A DNA stretch of 41,262 bases from Pseudoxanthomonas winnipegensis (lineage in GTDB: Bacteria; Pseudomonadota; Gammaproteobacteria; Xanthomonadales; Xanthomonadaceae): the NCBI RefSeq assembly GCF_004283755.1, contig NZ_SHMH01000015.1, positions 1-41,262 of the forward strand, in the 5' to 3' direction. Of the stretch, positions 21,189 to 29,409 are shown in pieces; position 1 is the first letter of the stretch; the number at the start of each line of letters is the position of its first letter. Below the pieces are notes generated by a model. That model was not told the DNA's origin and ran no database searches. It worked only from the letters and a program-made list of their open reading frames with translations. The position numbers and the translations under genes are program-made.

Positions 21189-22196
21189 TCAGATCGCGGC
21201 CACGAACTTGTATTCGTGGCCCGCTGGCCCGGCCTCGATGCCGGCCACGCGCAGCACTTCGCGCACGCGCCGCACCGACTTCCGCCCCTCGGGTGTGTCG
21301 ATGGACACGAACCCGATGCTCACGATGAGCTGGATGGTGCGGGCGATCTTGCGCGGAACCGGCAGGAACCCGCCTTGCACCAGCAAGTCCTCGATGCGCT
21401 CCAAAGCCTCCTTCGCGCTGTTGGCGTGGATGGTGCAGAGGCCGCCGGGGTGGCCGGTGTTCCAGGCGTCCAGCATGTCCATCACTTCCGGCCCGCGCAC
21501 CTCGCCGACGATGAGCCGGTCAGGCGTCATCCGCAGGGTGTCGCGCAGGAGGTGGGTCATGCTTCGGGTGATCTGCTCGCGGTTGCGCACGGTGCGCAGG
21601 CGCACCACTTCATCGGCTTCCACTTGCAGTTCCAGCGTGTCCTCAATCGTGATGACGCGACCCGTGACGCGGCCCAGCTCGCGCAGCATCGCGTTGGCGA
21701 AGGTGGTCTTGCCGGTGTTGGTGCCGCCGACAATGGCGATGTTGTCACGGTCGTGGATGGCTTTCACGATGAGGTCGCGCTGCTCGGTGGTGAGCTGCCC
21801 GCTGGCAACGTAGTCGTCCAGGGTGAGCCGCAAGCTGGTTTTCTTGCGGATCACGAAGGTGGGGCCGTCGGGCGATTCCGGCGGCAGTACCGCGTGGAAT
21901 CGGTAACCCGATTCGGGCAGCTCGGCCGGGAAGCTCGGGTTGTCCTTGTCGGCAATCTCGCCGACGTGATCGGCCACGATCTTGATGACGCGGGCGCGGG
22001 TGCTCACGTCGAGCGTATGCTCGTGGCAAATCCGGCGGCCGTCCTTCGCGTACCAAAGGCGGCCGTCGGGGTTGACCCGGACTTCCTCCACCGCGTCGTC
22101 GTCCAGCAGTTCGCCGATGGCACCGCCGAGCGCGGACTTCATCATTTCCAGCAGTCGGCCGTGGCGGGTGATGCTCGTGGGGTGTGCCGCGTTCAT
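21189..22196 (-). CDS. virB11: VirB11/TrbB type IV secretion ATPase, 335 aa
   Basis: Hexameric traffic ATPase at the cytoplasmic face of the channel. Walker A GGTNTGKT at 157-164, acidic box ITIEDTLEL (E185-D186), Walker B region RLIVGEVRG (227-235) and His box GHPGGLCTIHAN (248-259). The sequence follows the P-type TrbB subfamily. ATG 22196 overlaps the stop of the 163-aa gene (ATGA). It ends the relaxase-VirD4-VirB11 operon and is separated from the other virB genes, as in some IncP-like systems where trbB leads. Confidence 0.97.
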   Translation of the reverse strand: MNAAHPTSITRHGRLLEMMKSALGGAIGELLDDDAVEEVRVNPDGRLWYAKDGRRICHEHTLDVSTRARVIKIVADHVGEIADKDNPSFPAELPESGYRFHAVLPPESPDGPTFVIRKKTSLRLTLDDYVASGQLTTEQRDLIVKAIHDRDNIAIVGGTNTGKTTFANAMLRELGRVTGRVITIEDTLELQVEADEVVRLRTVRNREQITRSMTHLLRDTLRMTPDRLIVGEVRGPEVMDMLDAWNTGHPGGLCTIHANSAKEALERIEDLLVQGGFLPVPRKIARTIQLIVSIGFVSIDTPEGRKSVRRVREVLRVAGIEAGPAGHEYKFVAAI

Positions 22197-22684
22197 GGGG
22201 TGTCGTCCGTTTCGTGTGGGGTGTCGTCTGGCGTTTCGGTCGCCTTGGCCAGCGCGTCGAACTCGGCGTCGGTCTGCGAGCGCAGGAGCGAAGCCGTGAG
22301 CTTGTCCAGCAGCGGCGTGCGACCGCTAAAAATCCGCTCTACCGACGCGATGAGGGCGTTGTAGAAGCCCTCGCCGGCGGCATTGCTCGCCGGGGTCGCC
22401 GCCGGTAGCCGCGCGAACAGGTTCTTGGTGGTGAGCGTGGTCAGCTCCACCAGCATCTGATTCCCGAAGTGGACGTTGCGCACTTCGTTCCGCAGCGCCC
22501 GCAGCTCCTTGAGCACCAGCATTTCCTCGGCCTTGGCGTGCTCGGGGTCGTAGCGTTCGGCCAGCGCCGCCTCCACGACGGCGCGCAGCGGAATACGCCG
22601 CTCCATCGCTTCGCGCTTGGCCAAGCTCATCAAGCGGCCATCTATTTGGGTGTGCAAAGCCACCTTGCCGGGAGACATCTTCAT
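22193..22684 (-). CDS. Conjugation-associated protein, 163 aa (unknown)
   Basis: N-terminal HTQIDGRLMSLAKREAMERRIPLRAVVEAALAERYD looks like a ribbon-helix-helix or CopG-type start. A long helix (AEEMLVLKELRALRNEVRNVHFGNQMLVELTTLTTKNLF) and an acidic tail (DDTPHETDDTP) follow. Overlaps by 4 bp at both ends with virD4 and virB11 show tight co-translation, so it probably works with the coupling protein or relaxosome. Similar small proteins sit beside trbB or traG in related plasmids, but I cannot name the family. A start at 22678 is also possible. Confidence 0.7.
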   Translation of the reverse strand: MKMSPGKVALHTQIDGRLMSLAKREAMERRIPLRAVVEAALAERYDPEHAKAEEMLVLKELRALRNEVRNVHFGNQMLVELTTLTTKNLFARLPAATPASNAAGEGFYNALIASVERIFSGRTPLLDKLTASLLRSQTDAEFDALAKATETPDDTPHETDDTP

Positions 22685-24741
22685 GGCAGCATGTAGTCGA
22701 TGTCGCCATCGGCAGCATCCATGCCGTCGGCCTTGGCGGCGGGGCTGACGACGTGCTCGCGGCCAGCGGCCGCGCCGTCGTCGGCATCAAGCATCGGCTC
22801 GGCGGCCGGCTGCTGCTCTTGCTCCGGTTCCTGGTTCTGCTCCGGTTCCGGGGTTTTCGCCACGTCGCGGGCATCGGCAACGGCAGGCTGCAACGATGCG
22901 GCCACCGCGACCGGCATCACCGCGGGCTTGACCTGGCTCCACGGGTTGACGGGCGCGGCCGGCCCATAGGGGTAAGGCCTCGCCCTGGTGTCGGCCGGCG
23001 GCGCGTACTTGTGCGCAGGGTCGAGCACGCGCCCGCGCGGATCGGTCGGCGGCACCACCTGGCTAAACCGCTCGTCGCTGTAATAGCGGATTTTCTTCGC
23101 CATGATCGGCGGCAGGCCTGCGACCACGACGATTTCCTTGTCCGGCGGCATTTCGCGCACTTCGCCCGGCGTCATCAAGGCCCGCGCCGATTCCTGGTTG
23201 GACACCATGACGTGGCCCAGCCAACCGGAAAGGCGGCCGCCGGTGTAGTTGGTCTGCTGGTGGATTTCGGTGGTCATGCCAAGCGAATCGCTGATTCGCT
23301 TGGCCGTCTCGTCGGTGTTCGGCGCATACCAAACGTGGATGTGCGCGCCGTCCATGACGGTGTTGCTCGGGCCGTAGTATTTGACGATCTGGTTGTAGCT
23401 CTGGTTAATCATCATGCACTTGATGCCGTAGCCGGCGACGAATCCCAGGCCTTCCTCGAAGAACTCCAATTTCCCAAGCGAGGGAAATTCGTCCACCAGC
23501 AGCAGCAGCCGGTGCTTGTTGCCTTCCGGGTGCAATTCCTCGGTGAGCCGCCGCGTGATCTGTTGCAGCATCAGGCGGAACAGCGGCCGCAGCCGGGACT
23601 TGTCGCTCGGCGGGCTTATCAGGTACAGCGAAAGCGGGTACTTCGCCCGCATCAGGTCGGTGATGCGGAAGTCGCTTTCGCTGGTCGCCGCGCCCACGAT
23701 GGGGTCGTAGTAGAGGTTGAAGAAACTGCGAGCCGTCGAGTGGACGCCGCTGCGCTCGTTCGCGCTCTTATTGAGCATTGCCCTCGCTCCTATCGCCACG
23801 ACGGGATGCACTCGCCCGTCGCGGTGCTTGGTGTCGAGCATGTATTGCAACGTCGCCTCAATCGTCCGCTCCGGGTTGTCCAGGAACATGGCGATTCCGG
23901 TCAGCGTCTTGTTCGGCTCGGCGTACAGGACATGCAGCACGACGGCCAGCAGCCACGAATCCGCCTCCTTGCTCCAATGGTCGGGCTTGCCCTTGCCGTC
24001 GGGGTCAACAAGCATGTCCGTGACGTTCTGCGCGTCCTTCACTTCGTTGTCGCCGGGCCGGATTTCGGCTAGCGGGTTGTAGCGGCAGGTGTCGCGCTGG
24101 GCGGGGTTGAATTTCAGCGCGTACCCGATCCGGCTCCGGTAGCCCGCGGTCAGCTCCCAGTTCTCGCCCTTGATGTCGTTGACGACGACGCTCTCCTGCC
24201 AGTTGAGTAGCGTCGGCACGACGATGCCAACGCCCTTGCCCGACCGGCTCGGCGCGGTGACTTCCAGGTGTTCGGGGCCGTTGTGGGTGAGGTATTCGCC
24301 TTCGTCGGTAATGCCGAGCACCACGCCGGCATTGCCCAGCAGCCCCGATTTTTCGATTTCCTGCGCTTTGGCCCAGCGCGCCGACCCGTGCGTGGTGGCC
24401 GCCTCCTGGGCGCGGGTGCGGTAAATGGCAACCGCGACCATGACGCCGAAGCCGACGGCGACGAACCCGGCGACGATGTAGATGCCGTGCGTGAAGATTT
24501 CGGGCGCGTAGGCGTTGTAATTCCAAAGCCACGGGAAGTATGACCACGGTGCGTACAGGCCGTGCTCGCCCAGCCGCAGCCACGGCCGTCCGAGCTGTGG
24601 CTGGTAAGCCAGCGCATAGGCGACGTACTGCCCCGCCGCCCACACGCCCGCGAAGATGCAGACCAGGCAGGCCACGATGGGGCCGCCGCGCAGTCCGCCG
24701 GCGTGGCGGGTTTTCTCTCGTTGCTTGATGGCTCCGGCCAT
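22681..24741 (-). CDS. virD4: VirD4/TraG coupling protein, 686 aa
   Basis: Links the relaxase-DNA complex to the channel. Two N-terminal transmembrane segments (about 21-47 and 84-106) with a periplasmic loop between. Walker A APSRSGKG at 163-170, then LLNWQESVVVNDIKGENWELTAGYR. Walker B RLLLLVDEFPSLG with D417-E418, and GYGIKCMMINQSYNQIVKYYG. The C-terminal 110 residues are Pro/Glu/Gln-rich and disordered. AAGGA precedes ATG 24741, 4 bp after the relaxase stop. Length and order are normal for TraG. Confidence 0.97.
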   Translation of the reverse strand: MAGAIKQREKTRHAGGLRGGPIVACLVCIFAGVWAAGQYVAYALAYQPQLGRPWLRLGEHGLYAPWSYFPWLWNYNAYAPEIFTHGIYIVAGFVAVGFGVMVAVAIYRTRAQEAATTHGSARWAKAQEIEKSGLLGNAGVVLGITDEGEYLTHNGPEHLEVTAPSRSGKGVGIVVPTLLNWQESVVVNDIKGENWELTAGYRSRIGYALKFNPAQRDTCRYNPLAEIRPGDNEVKDAQNVTDMLVDPDGKGKPDHWSKEADSWLLAVVLHVLYAEPNKTLTGIAMFLDNPERTIEATLQYMLDTKHRDGRVHPVVAIGARAMLNKSANERSGVHSTARSFFNLYYDPIVGAATSESDFRITDLMRAKYPLSLYLISPPSDKSRLRPLFRLMLQQITRRLTEELHPEGNKHRLLLLVDEFPSLGKLEFFEEGLGFVAGYGIKCMMINQSYNQIVKYYGPSNTVMDGAHIHVWYAPNTDETAKRISDSLGMTTEIHQQTNYTGGRLSGWLGHVMVSNQESARALMTPGEVREMPPDKEIVVVAGLPPIMAKKIRYYSDERFSQVVPPTDPRGRVLDPAHKYAPPADTRARPYPYGPAAPVNPWSQVKPAVMPVAVAASLQPAVADARDVAKTPEPEQNQEPEQEQQPAAEPMLDADDGAAAGREHVVSPAAKADGMDAADGDIDYMLP

Positions 24742-24745
24742 GTCC

Positions 24746-26872
24746 TTAGCTCCGTGTCAGTCCCAGCAGTTTGCCCTTGTCCAGCGTGTCCATCGCGGCG
24801 AACCGGATGCGTACCGACTGGAAGGCCTGGCTCATGCTCTGGCCCTGCGCCAGTTGCACCGCCACGTTGTTCCCGAGCTGGCGCTGCAAGCCGTCCTTCG
24901 CCGGCACCACGGCGAACGTCCCGTTCTGGACGATGACGGCATGCGGCCCGCTCGGCAGGTTTTCGATGGCCTGCACCTTCCCGTGGAAGCGCCTGGCCAT
25001 GTCCAGGTTCACCGGCTGCCCGTACTTCGCTGCGAGCCGTTGCTGCGCCTCGGCCAGCTCGCGCTCGCGCATCGCCTCCGAGAATCCGGCCGCCAGCCGG
25101 ATCCCGGTAGGCGTGCGCTCGGCCATGCGCAGCTCCACCAGCCGGTCGGCGCGTGCCTCCAATGCTTCCAGAAACTGCACCTGGGCGCGGGTGCGGATGC
25201 CGTTGCCCTTGAGCTGTTCCAGTCGTCCGCTCGCCAGCTCGTCGTCCAGGAACGTCCGCGCCAGGAGCTGGGATTGCCGGCGCAGCGGCCCCTTGCCGTC
25301 CACGTCCAGGCGCACGAAAGCATTCTTGTCGCGCCCTAGCGCGGGGTCGCCGGCAAGCCGTTCCGGCAGGTCGGCCGGCACGCGGTAGGTGCCATCTTGC
25401 AGCTTCTGGACGTGGCCGCGGCTGGCCAGCGCATCCATGCGCCGGGCGTGCGCCTCAACATACGCTTCCGGCGTCGCTCCGCCGGGCAGTTTCGTTTGAT
25501 CCCAGCCTCGCACTTCGTCCAGGTGTCGGGACGGGCTGTAAACACCGTCCTGCAACCGCCGCAATACGTTCTTGTCGGCCGACGTGGCGGCGGGCGGCGT
25601 GTACGTCCCAAGCGTCACGGTGTCGCCGACGCGGGCGCGCTCGGGCATGTGGCGCTCGGCATGTATGCCAAGCGTCGCATAATGCACCTGGCCGTCGAAG
25701 CCGCCGACGATGACGTACTCCGTCCCCGATAGCTTGTCCGCCAATCCCCGATCCAGCACGATGCCCCGCACGGGTGCGACCTTGAGACTTTCTTTGTCCG
25801 CCAGCATGCCGCTCCGGCTGTGCTCGGCGTCGAGGTGGGGTTTGAGGTCTGTCGCCAGCTTGCGCTGCTGGGCCATCGCCCGCATCGCCTCCGGTGCCTT
25901 CTCGTGGATCGTCCAACGTCCGGGCGCGTGTTCGGTTGCCAAGCCGTGTTCCCGCAGCACCGCGAGCCGCTGTAAGCGTAGCTGACGCTGTGCGTTCTGG
26001 AAGGCATCGGCAGGCACGCGCCCGGCTTCGATCATGCCGCTGGCGCGCGTCTGCTGCTCACGCATCATGGATGCGTCGAGGCCTGTCCAACGCTCCTGTC
26101 CAACCTCCTTGGCGGCGGAACGGTAAATGTCCATGTCCGTCCGGTAGCCAAGCTCGCGCGTCGCCAGCTCCCGCGCCCGCTCGCGCATGCCATTGCTGAT
26201 GTAGTCGCGGCTGATTACAAGGTCGCCGCCCTTGTCATCGACGCCGCGCACGATGATATGGACGTGGGGATTGTCGGTGTCGTGGTGAGCGACGGCCATC
26301 CAGTCAAGCCGCGTCCCCAAGTCCTGCTCCATTTTCTGCATCAGCTCGCGTGTGTAGCCTTCAAGGTTCATGTCGGCCCCGTTCTCCGGCGAGACAATGA
26401 ACCTGAACGAATGACGATCTTCAGCGGCACGCTCTGCGAACGCCGCCGTGTCGTCTCGGGTCAGCTCCCCGCCTTCGGTGAATGGCCGTGCAGGCCCGCC
26501 ATCCTTGTCAACGCCGTGCCGCTGCACGTAGTCAACATGGCGCTGCATCGCGGCCTTGCTCCCGACGCGAGGCGATGCCTGTACGCGGGCCTTGACGGTG
26601 ACACCCTGCTGCCGATTTCCGGCACTAGTGCGGACACCGGCACCGCGCCCGGCATGGTGCTTGTTCGCGCCGGATGCACGCCCGGTTCGTGCCGCCCGCT
26701 TTGCCGCGCTCTTGACCCGGCTAATGACCTCGTTGACCTGGGCGTTGTTGCGCGCCTGTCGGCCCTTGGACAGGCGAACGCGCAGCGGTGTCTCGGCGCT
26801 CCGCGCCGGTGCTGCGCCTTCGCCCTGACCACGCTGTGGGCCGCTGGATTTGGTGTTGCCCGCCCCTGCCAT
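24746..26872 (-). CDS. VirD2-like relaxase with DUF3363 domain (MOBP type), 708 aa
   Basis: Nicks one strand at oriT, stays bound to its 5' end and pilots it through VirD4. A basic disordered start (1-90) leads to the relaxase core. The candidate catalytic tyrosine is in RHVDYVQRHGV (Tyr115). The metal-binding histidine motif is HHDTDNPHVHI (H196-H205), with ENGADMNLEGYTRELMQ between. The rest (about 260-700) is the long DUF3363 region seen in this relaxase group. ATG 26872 has GGAG upstream and a promoter overlapped by a 19-bp palindrome at 26900-26918, which suggests autoregulation. The MOBP assignment is by motif order. Confidence 0.93.
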   Translation of the reverse strand: MAGAGNTKSSGPQRGQGEGAAPARSAETPLRVRLSKGRQARNNAQVNEVISRVKSAAKRAARTGRASGANKHHAGRGAGVRTSAGNRQQGVTVKARVQASPRVGSKAAMQRHVDYVQRHGVDKDGGPARPFTEGGELTRDDTAAFAERAAEDRHSFRFIVSPENGADMNLEGYTRELMQKMEQDLGTRLDWMAVAHHDTDNPHVHIIVRGVDDKGGDLVISRDYISNGMRERARELATRELGYRTDMDIYRSAAKEVGQERWTGLDASMMREQQTRASGMIEAGRVPADAFQNAQRQLRLQRLAVLREHGLATEHAPGRWTIHEKAPEAMRAMAQQRKLATDLKPHLDAEHSRSGMLADKESLKVAPVRGIVLDRGLADKLSGTEYVIVGGFDGQVHYATLGIHAERHMPERARVGDTVTLGTYTPPAATSADKNVLRRLQDGVYSPSRHLDEVRGWDQTKLPGGATPEAYVEAHARRMDALASRGHVQKLQDGTYRVPADLPERLAGDPALGRDKNAFVRLDVDGKGPLRRQSQLLARTFLDDELASGRLEQLKGNGIRTRAQVQFLEALEARADRLVELRMAERTPTGIRLAAGFSEAMRERELAEAQQRLAAKYGQPVNLDMARRFHGKVQAIENLPSGPHAVIVQNGTFAVVPAKDGLQRQLGNNVAVQLAQGQSMSQAFQSVRIRFAAMDTLDKGKLLGLTRS

Positions 26873-26896
26873 AGCACCGCTCCACGCCGAGGATGG

Positions 26897-26924
26897 ACTA
26901 TGTTGTAACTTACAACATGGTCAA
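26897..26924 (-). promoter_or_regulatory. Relaxase promoter with central palindrome
   Basis: Minus strand TTGACC (26919-26924), 16 bp, CATAGT (26897-26902). ATGTTGTAA-C-TTACAACAT (26900-26918), with perfect 9-bp arms, fills the spacer, so a bound repressor would occlude polymerase. It differs from the ATTGCACACC family, implying a second regulator, possibly the relaxosome itself. Confidence 0.6.
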
Positions 26925-27110
26925 CCGTCAATGTAGTAAATAATTTCTTTGAATTTCAGGCTATTAGAACCAACCTACCACACACACTTTTATCTTGCCC
27001 TAATCTTCCCGCCCCTCCGTTTCCCCTCCCGACGCCTGAAACCCTCCCGCACCTGGTCAACACCCCGCGACCTGCGGCCGCCGGCGGGAAGATGCTGTTG
27101 CTTCGGCCTC
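26925..27110. other. oriT: Candidate origin of transfer with nic-like site
   Basis: A non-coding stretch between relaxase and virB1 that is clearly richer in A/T than the rest (26930-27000). TATCTTGCCC at 26991-27000 resembles the TATCCTGCCC nic core of RP4 and Ti borders. By analogy the plus strand would be cut between G26997 and C26998 and move rightward, entering virB1, par, rep and the accessory block first and the relaxase last. No clear recognition inverted repeat next to nic was found. Confidence 0.45.
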
Positions 27111-27164
27111 TGCGCCCGCCCTGGACGTGGCTGTTGCCCTACCCGCCAGACAAGCGAAAGCGGG

Positions 27165-27755
27165 TCAGCGTGATGGGGGTGGCGCAGCCTTCGGGCCAGT
27201 CCCCGGAAACCCGGTTGGCGCTGTCCTCGGATACACCACGGGAACAGCAGGAGTTTGGGCGTCGATGTTGCCTCTGCCGGTGCCATTCCCGCTTGCGGGA
27301 AACGCTACCGGCACGCCGGCCACGCGCGCGACTTTGGACACGTATCCATTCCGCATTCCGCGTGTTTCATTGCCCGTGTTGTACATCGACAAGGCGGCCA
27401 GCAGAGCGGGTTTTTCGGCTTGGTACTTGGCCCATGTCTGCGCGTAGTTCTGCCGCAGGATTGTGGTTCCAATGCGGATGTTCGTGCAGGGGTCTAGCAA
27501 TGCCTCCGGCGTCACGTTGTACCGCCGCAGGTGCTGCGAGTTCACTTGCATCAGGCCTATGTCCGTGCTTCGGCCTGCCGCGATCTGCTCGTAAGCAATC
27601 CGCTTGGCGTCGTTCAGGTTCGACGGGTAGTAGCTGCGCACTTGGTTATTGATGGCGTAGGGATTGCCGCCGCTTTCGTGCTGGATGATGGCCTGCACGG
27701 TCTGCGGATGCACGCCTATGGAGCACGCTAGAATCAGGGATGCAAGGTCGGCCAT
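27165..27755 (-). CDS. virB1: VirB1-type lytic transglycosylase, 196 aa
   Basis: Opens peptidoglycan for channel assembly. SLT domain: catalytic glutamate in IIQHESGGNPYAINN (Glu27), IGLMQVNSQHLRRYNVTPEALLDPCTNIRIGTTIL, and YNTGNETRG. The N-terminal SLILACSIGVHPQ acts as a short export region. The C-terminal 50 residues are Pro/Gly-rich, as in other VirB1 proteins. AAGGAG precedes ATG 27755, 4 bp after the traF stop. Confidence 0.92.
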   Translation of the reverse strand: MADLASLILACSIGVHPQTVQAIIQHESGGNPYAINNQVRSYYPSNLNDAKRIAYEQIAAGRSTDIGLMQVNSQHLRRYNVTPEALLDPCTNIRIGTTILRQNYAQTWAKYQAEKPALLAALSMYNTGNETRGMRNGYVSKVARVAGVPVAFPASGNGTGRGNIDAQTPAVPVVYPRTAPTGFPGTGPKAAPPPSR

Positions 27756-27759
27756 GTCG

Positions 27760-28344
27760 TCACTCCTTCACCGGCCCGCGTGTCCAGATTGCAGTCAGGT
27801 TCCCGTCGATATTTGACACCGGAACGAACCCGTAATAGCGCCCGTCATAGCTGTTGGGAAGCCCGTCCCCTACCGGGAAAAAGTGACCAGGAGGGACGCG
27901 GCTGCATCCTTTCAGTTCGTGCGGTAGCGGCTTCCCGGTTCTGTCGGTGTCAGCTACCGGGCCGATGCGCGTGAACGTCGCCGGCTTGCCGGGTTCGCTG
28001 GGCGTGGCAACGGTTGCTTCCGAACCTACGCAAACGGTATCCCCGGCGACCGCGGCAACGCGCTTGATGTACCAGCTTCCGGGTTTCATCCATCCCTGCT
28101 CGTACCCGTATTGCGCCGCTGCATTGTGGGGCTTGAACGCGACGATTCGGCCTCGCTCTGCTGTGCGGTTGTTGTGGTTCAGCAGGTAGATTCCTTCCGC
28201 AATGCTGGGCGTAAGATTGGCGGTGAACGTGTACCCGAGCGCAGACAATCCGAGCGCAGCCGCGCACGCAGTAAGCGGGACGATCAGGGCCAGTGCCAGC
28301 CCAATTTTCAGCCCCTTCCGGGTCTTGCTTCGATGGGTCTGCAT
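27760..28344 (-). CDS. traF: TraF-type conjugal peptidase (S26 family), 194 aa
   Basis: Membrane-bound Ser/Lys peptidase; in RP4 TraF cyclizes the TrbC pilin. A basic start, transmembrane segment about 12-35, the catalytic serine in NLTPSIAEGIYLL (Ser47), the general-base lysine in WYIKRVAAVAGDTV (Lys94) and a terminal PVGDGLPNSYDGRYYG block. The mature VirB2/TrbC pilin is a likely substrate. ATG 28344 has AAGG upstream. Between the DUF2840 and virB1 genes. Confidence 0.9.
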   Translation of the reverse strand: MQTHRSKTRKGLKIGLALALIVPLTACAAALGLSALGYTFTANLTPSIAEGIYLLNHNNRTAERGRIVAFKPHNAAAQYGYEQGWMKPGSWYIKRVAAVAGDTVCVGSEATVATPSEPGKPATFTRIGPVADTDRTGKPLPHELKGCSRVPPGHFFPVGDGLPNSYDGRYYGFVPVSNIDGNLTAIWTRGPVKE

Positions 28345-28349
28345 GTGCC

Positions 28350-28844
28350 TTAAACCTTCCTTTTCCGTGGTAGTTTGGCTCTCACGTCGGCGGTGTAAAC
28401 CTTCAACCGCGCCAGTGGCATGCGTTGAAAAAACTGCTCTATACGGGCCAATTGTAGCCGGTCTAGGTTCCCGATTTTTGCCGCATTCAGGGCCAGCCAC
28501 GCGACGTATCCACGCACCCGCGTTGCACCCGTTATGTCGGCCAGAATGGCGACATTAGGGCGTACAGACGGCACGCTCACACCCTCCATTCCGGGCCGCA
28601 ACGCCTCGCACAACACCACGCGCCAGCGCGTCGTTCCGAAGTCGTTTTGTTCCCACAAGTCCAGCGCGAAACGGTCGCCCGGCGCGAAGCGCAGCAAGCG
28701 GCGGCGCGTACCATCCTCGCCGACCACCCACGGCCCGGCGTGCCGGGGCTTGCCGGCCAGTACACGGCGATTCGCCCTGCCCTTTTGGAAGGCCTCGACC
28801 ACCTCCGCGCCCGCGATCATGGCTGCATGCGTGACTGCTTGCAT
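28350..28844 (-). CDS. DUF2840-like conjugal protein, 164 aa
   Basis: The central part RRRLLRFAPGDRFALDLWEQNDFGTTRWRVVLCEAL, followed by GVSVPSVRPNVAILADI, resembles the DUF2840 family found next to traF in many conjugative elements (FAPG..F...W..NDYGT and VRPGG..L). Function unknown. ATG 28844 lies inside the GCATGCTT repeat array and is preceded by AGGAG at 9 bp. Its first codons are therefore also centromere-like repeats, and a partition protein bound there could repress it. Confidence 0.75.
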   Translation of the reverse strand: MQAVTHAAMIAGAEVVEAFQKGRANRRVLAGKPRHAGPWVVGEDGTRRRLLRFAPGDRFALDLWEQNDFGTTRWRVVLCEALRPGMEGVSVPSVRPNVAILADITGATRVRGYVAWLALNAAKIGNLDRLQLARIEQFFQRMPLARLKVYTADVRAKLPRKRKV

Positions 28845-29076
28845 GCTTGCATGCTCCTACCAGCATCACCGATGCGGCATGCATGCATGCTTGCATGCGT
28901 GAGTTCTTGCACGCTTGCATGCTTCCGTCCGGGCTGCATGCGTGGCGGCTTGCATGCTTGCATGCTTGATTTCGTGCCAGCTTGCAGGCTTGCATGCACG
29001 TCATTGGTGTGCCCGTGGATTGGCATGCTTGCATGCGTGCAATCAAGCATGCCAACCGGCTTGCATGCTTGCATGC
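28825..29076. repeat. parS: Array of 8-bp GCATGCTT repeats, candidate centromere
   Basis: I count 17 GCATGC hexamers, many as GCATGCTT at 8-bp or 16-bp steps (28841/28849, 28885/28893, 28952/28960, 29023/29031, 29047/29063/29071). They lie directly downstream of the parA partner gene, and three more lie upstream of parA (30109-30154). Short contiguous repeats are what ribbon-helix-helix centromere-binding proteins recognise. It is not a CRISPR: no long spacers. Confidence 0.8.
28951..28998 (+). repeat. 48-bp inverted repeat flanking parAB, left copy
   Basis: Exact reverse complement of 30108-30155. It contains three GCATGC hexamers around a non-repetitive core (GATTTCGTGCCAGCTTGCAGG). The two copies lie on either side of parA and its partner. 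Confidence 0.9.
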
Positions 29077-29409
29077 TCATTCCTCCGGTGTTGGGTCGGG
29101 ATCGGCCAGTGCGGACAGAGGGGCCAGCCCGAACGATTCCAGGAACATCGAGATTCCCTTGATGGCGATGTCCTGCACGTTCATGTTGTGGGTGTAGCGG
29201 AATTCGCCCAGCCGCTTGAGGTCGTCGGCAGTCAGGTAGCGAACGGTGATGGTGCGGTTAGCGCCGGCCTTCGGCATGACCTTGGCCGACGATGGCCGCG
29301 CCTTGCGTGCCGGCTTCTCGGCGGCCGGTCGCGCCGGCCGCTCACGCGCCGGCTTCTCGGGGTGGTTCTTGTCCAGGGCAGCCAATCGGCCGGACAGTCC
29401 GGTGCTCAT
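29077..29409 (-). CDS. Ribbon-helix-helix partition partner (ParB/ParG-like), 110 aa
   Basis: A basic Pro/Ala/Arg/Lys-rich N-terminus (1-50) like ParG-type proteins, then NRTITVRYLTADDLKRLGEFRYTHNMNVQDIAIKGISMFLESFGL. The ITVRYL strand with two helices fits a ribbon-helix-helix dimer. The start overlaps the parA stop (ATGA) and has a strong GGAAGGAGG. Its stop abuts the GCATGCTT array, so it is the natural binder of that array, loading ParA there. Assignment is from order and pattern. Confidence 0.8.
   Translation of the reverse strand: MSTGLSGRLAALDKNHPEKPARERPARPAAEKPARKARPSSAKVMPKAGANRTITVRYLTADDLKRLGEFRYTHNMNVQDIAIKGISMFLESFGLAPLSALADPDPTPEE

Noticed and set aside
26990..27286. 98-aa minus-strand frame over the oriT region
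   Set aside because: It overlaps the virB1 C-terminus and the AT-rich gap, with no ribosome-binding site or protein pattern.
28825..29076. CRISPR array
   Set aside because: Repeats are 8 bp and mostly contiguous with no uniform spacers or cas genes; they fit a centromere.
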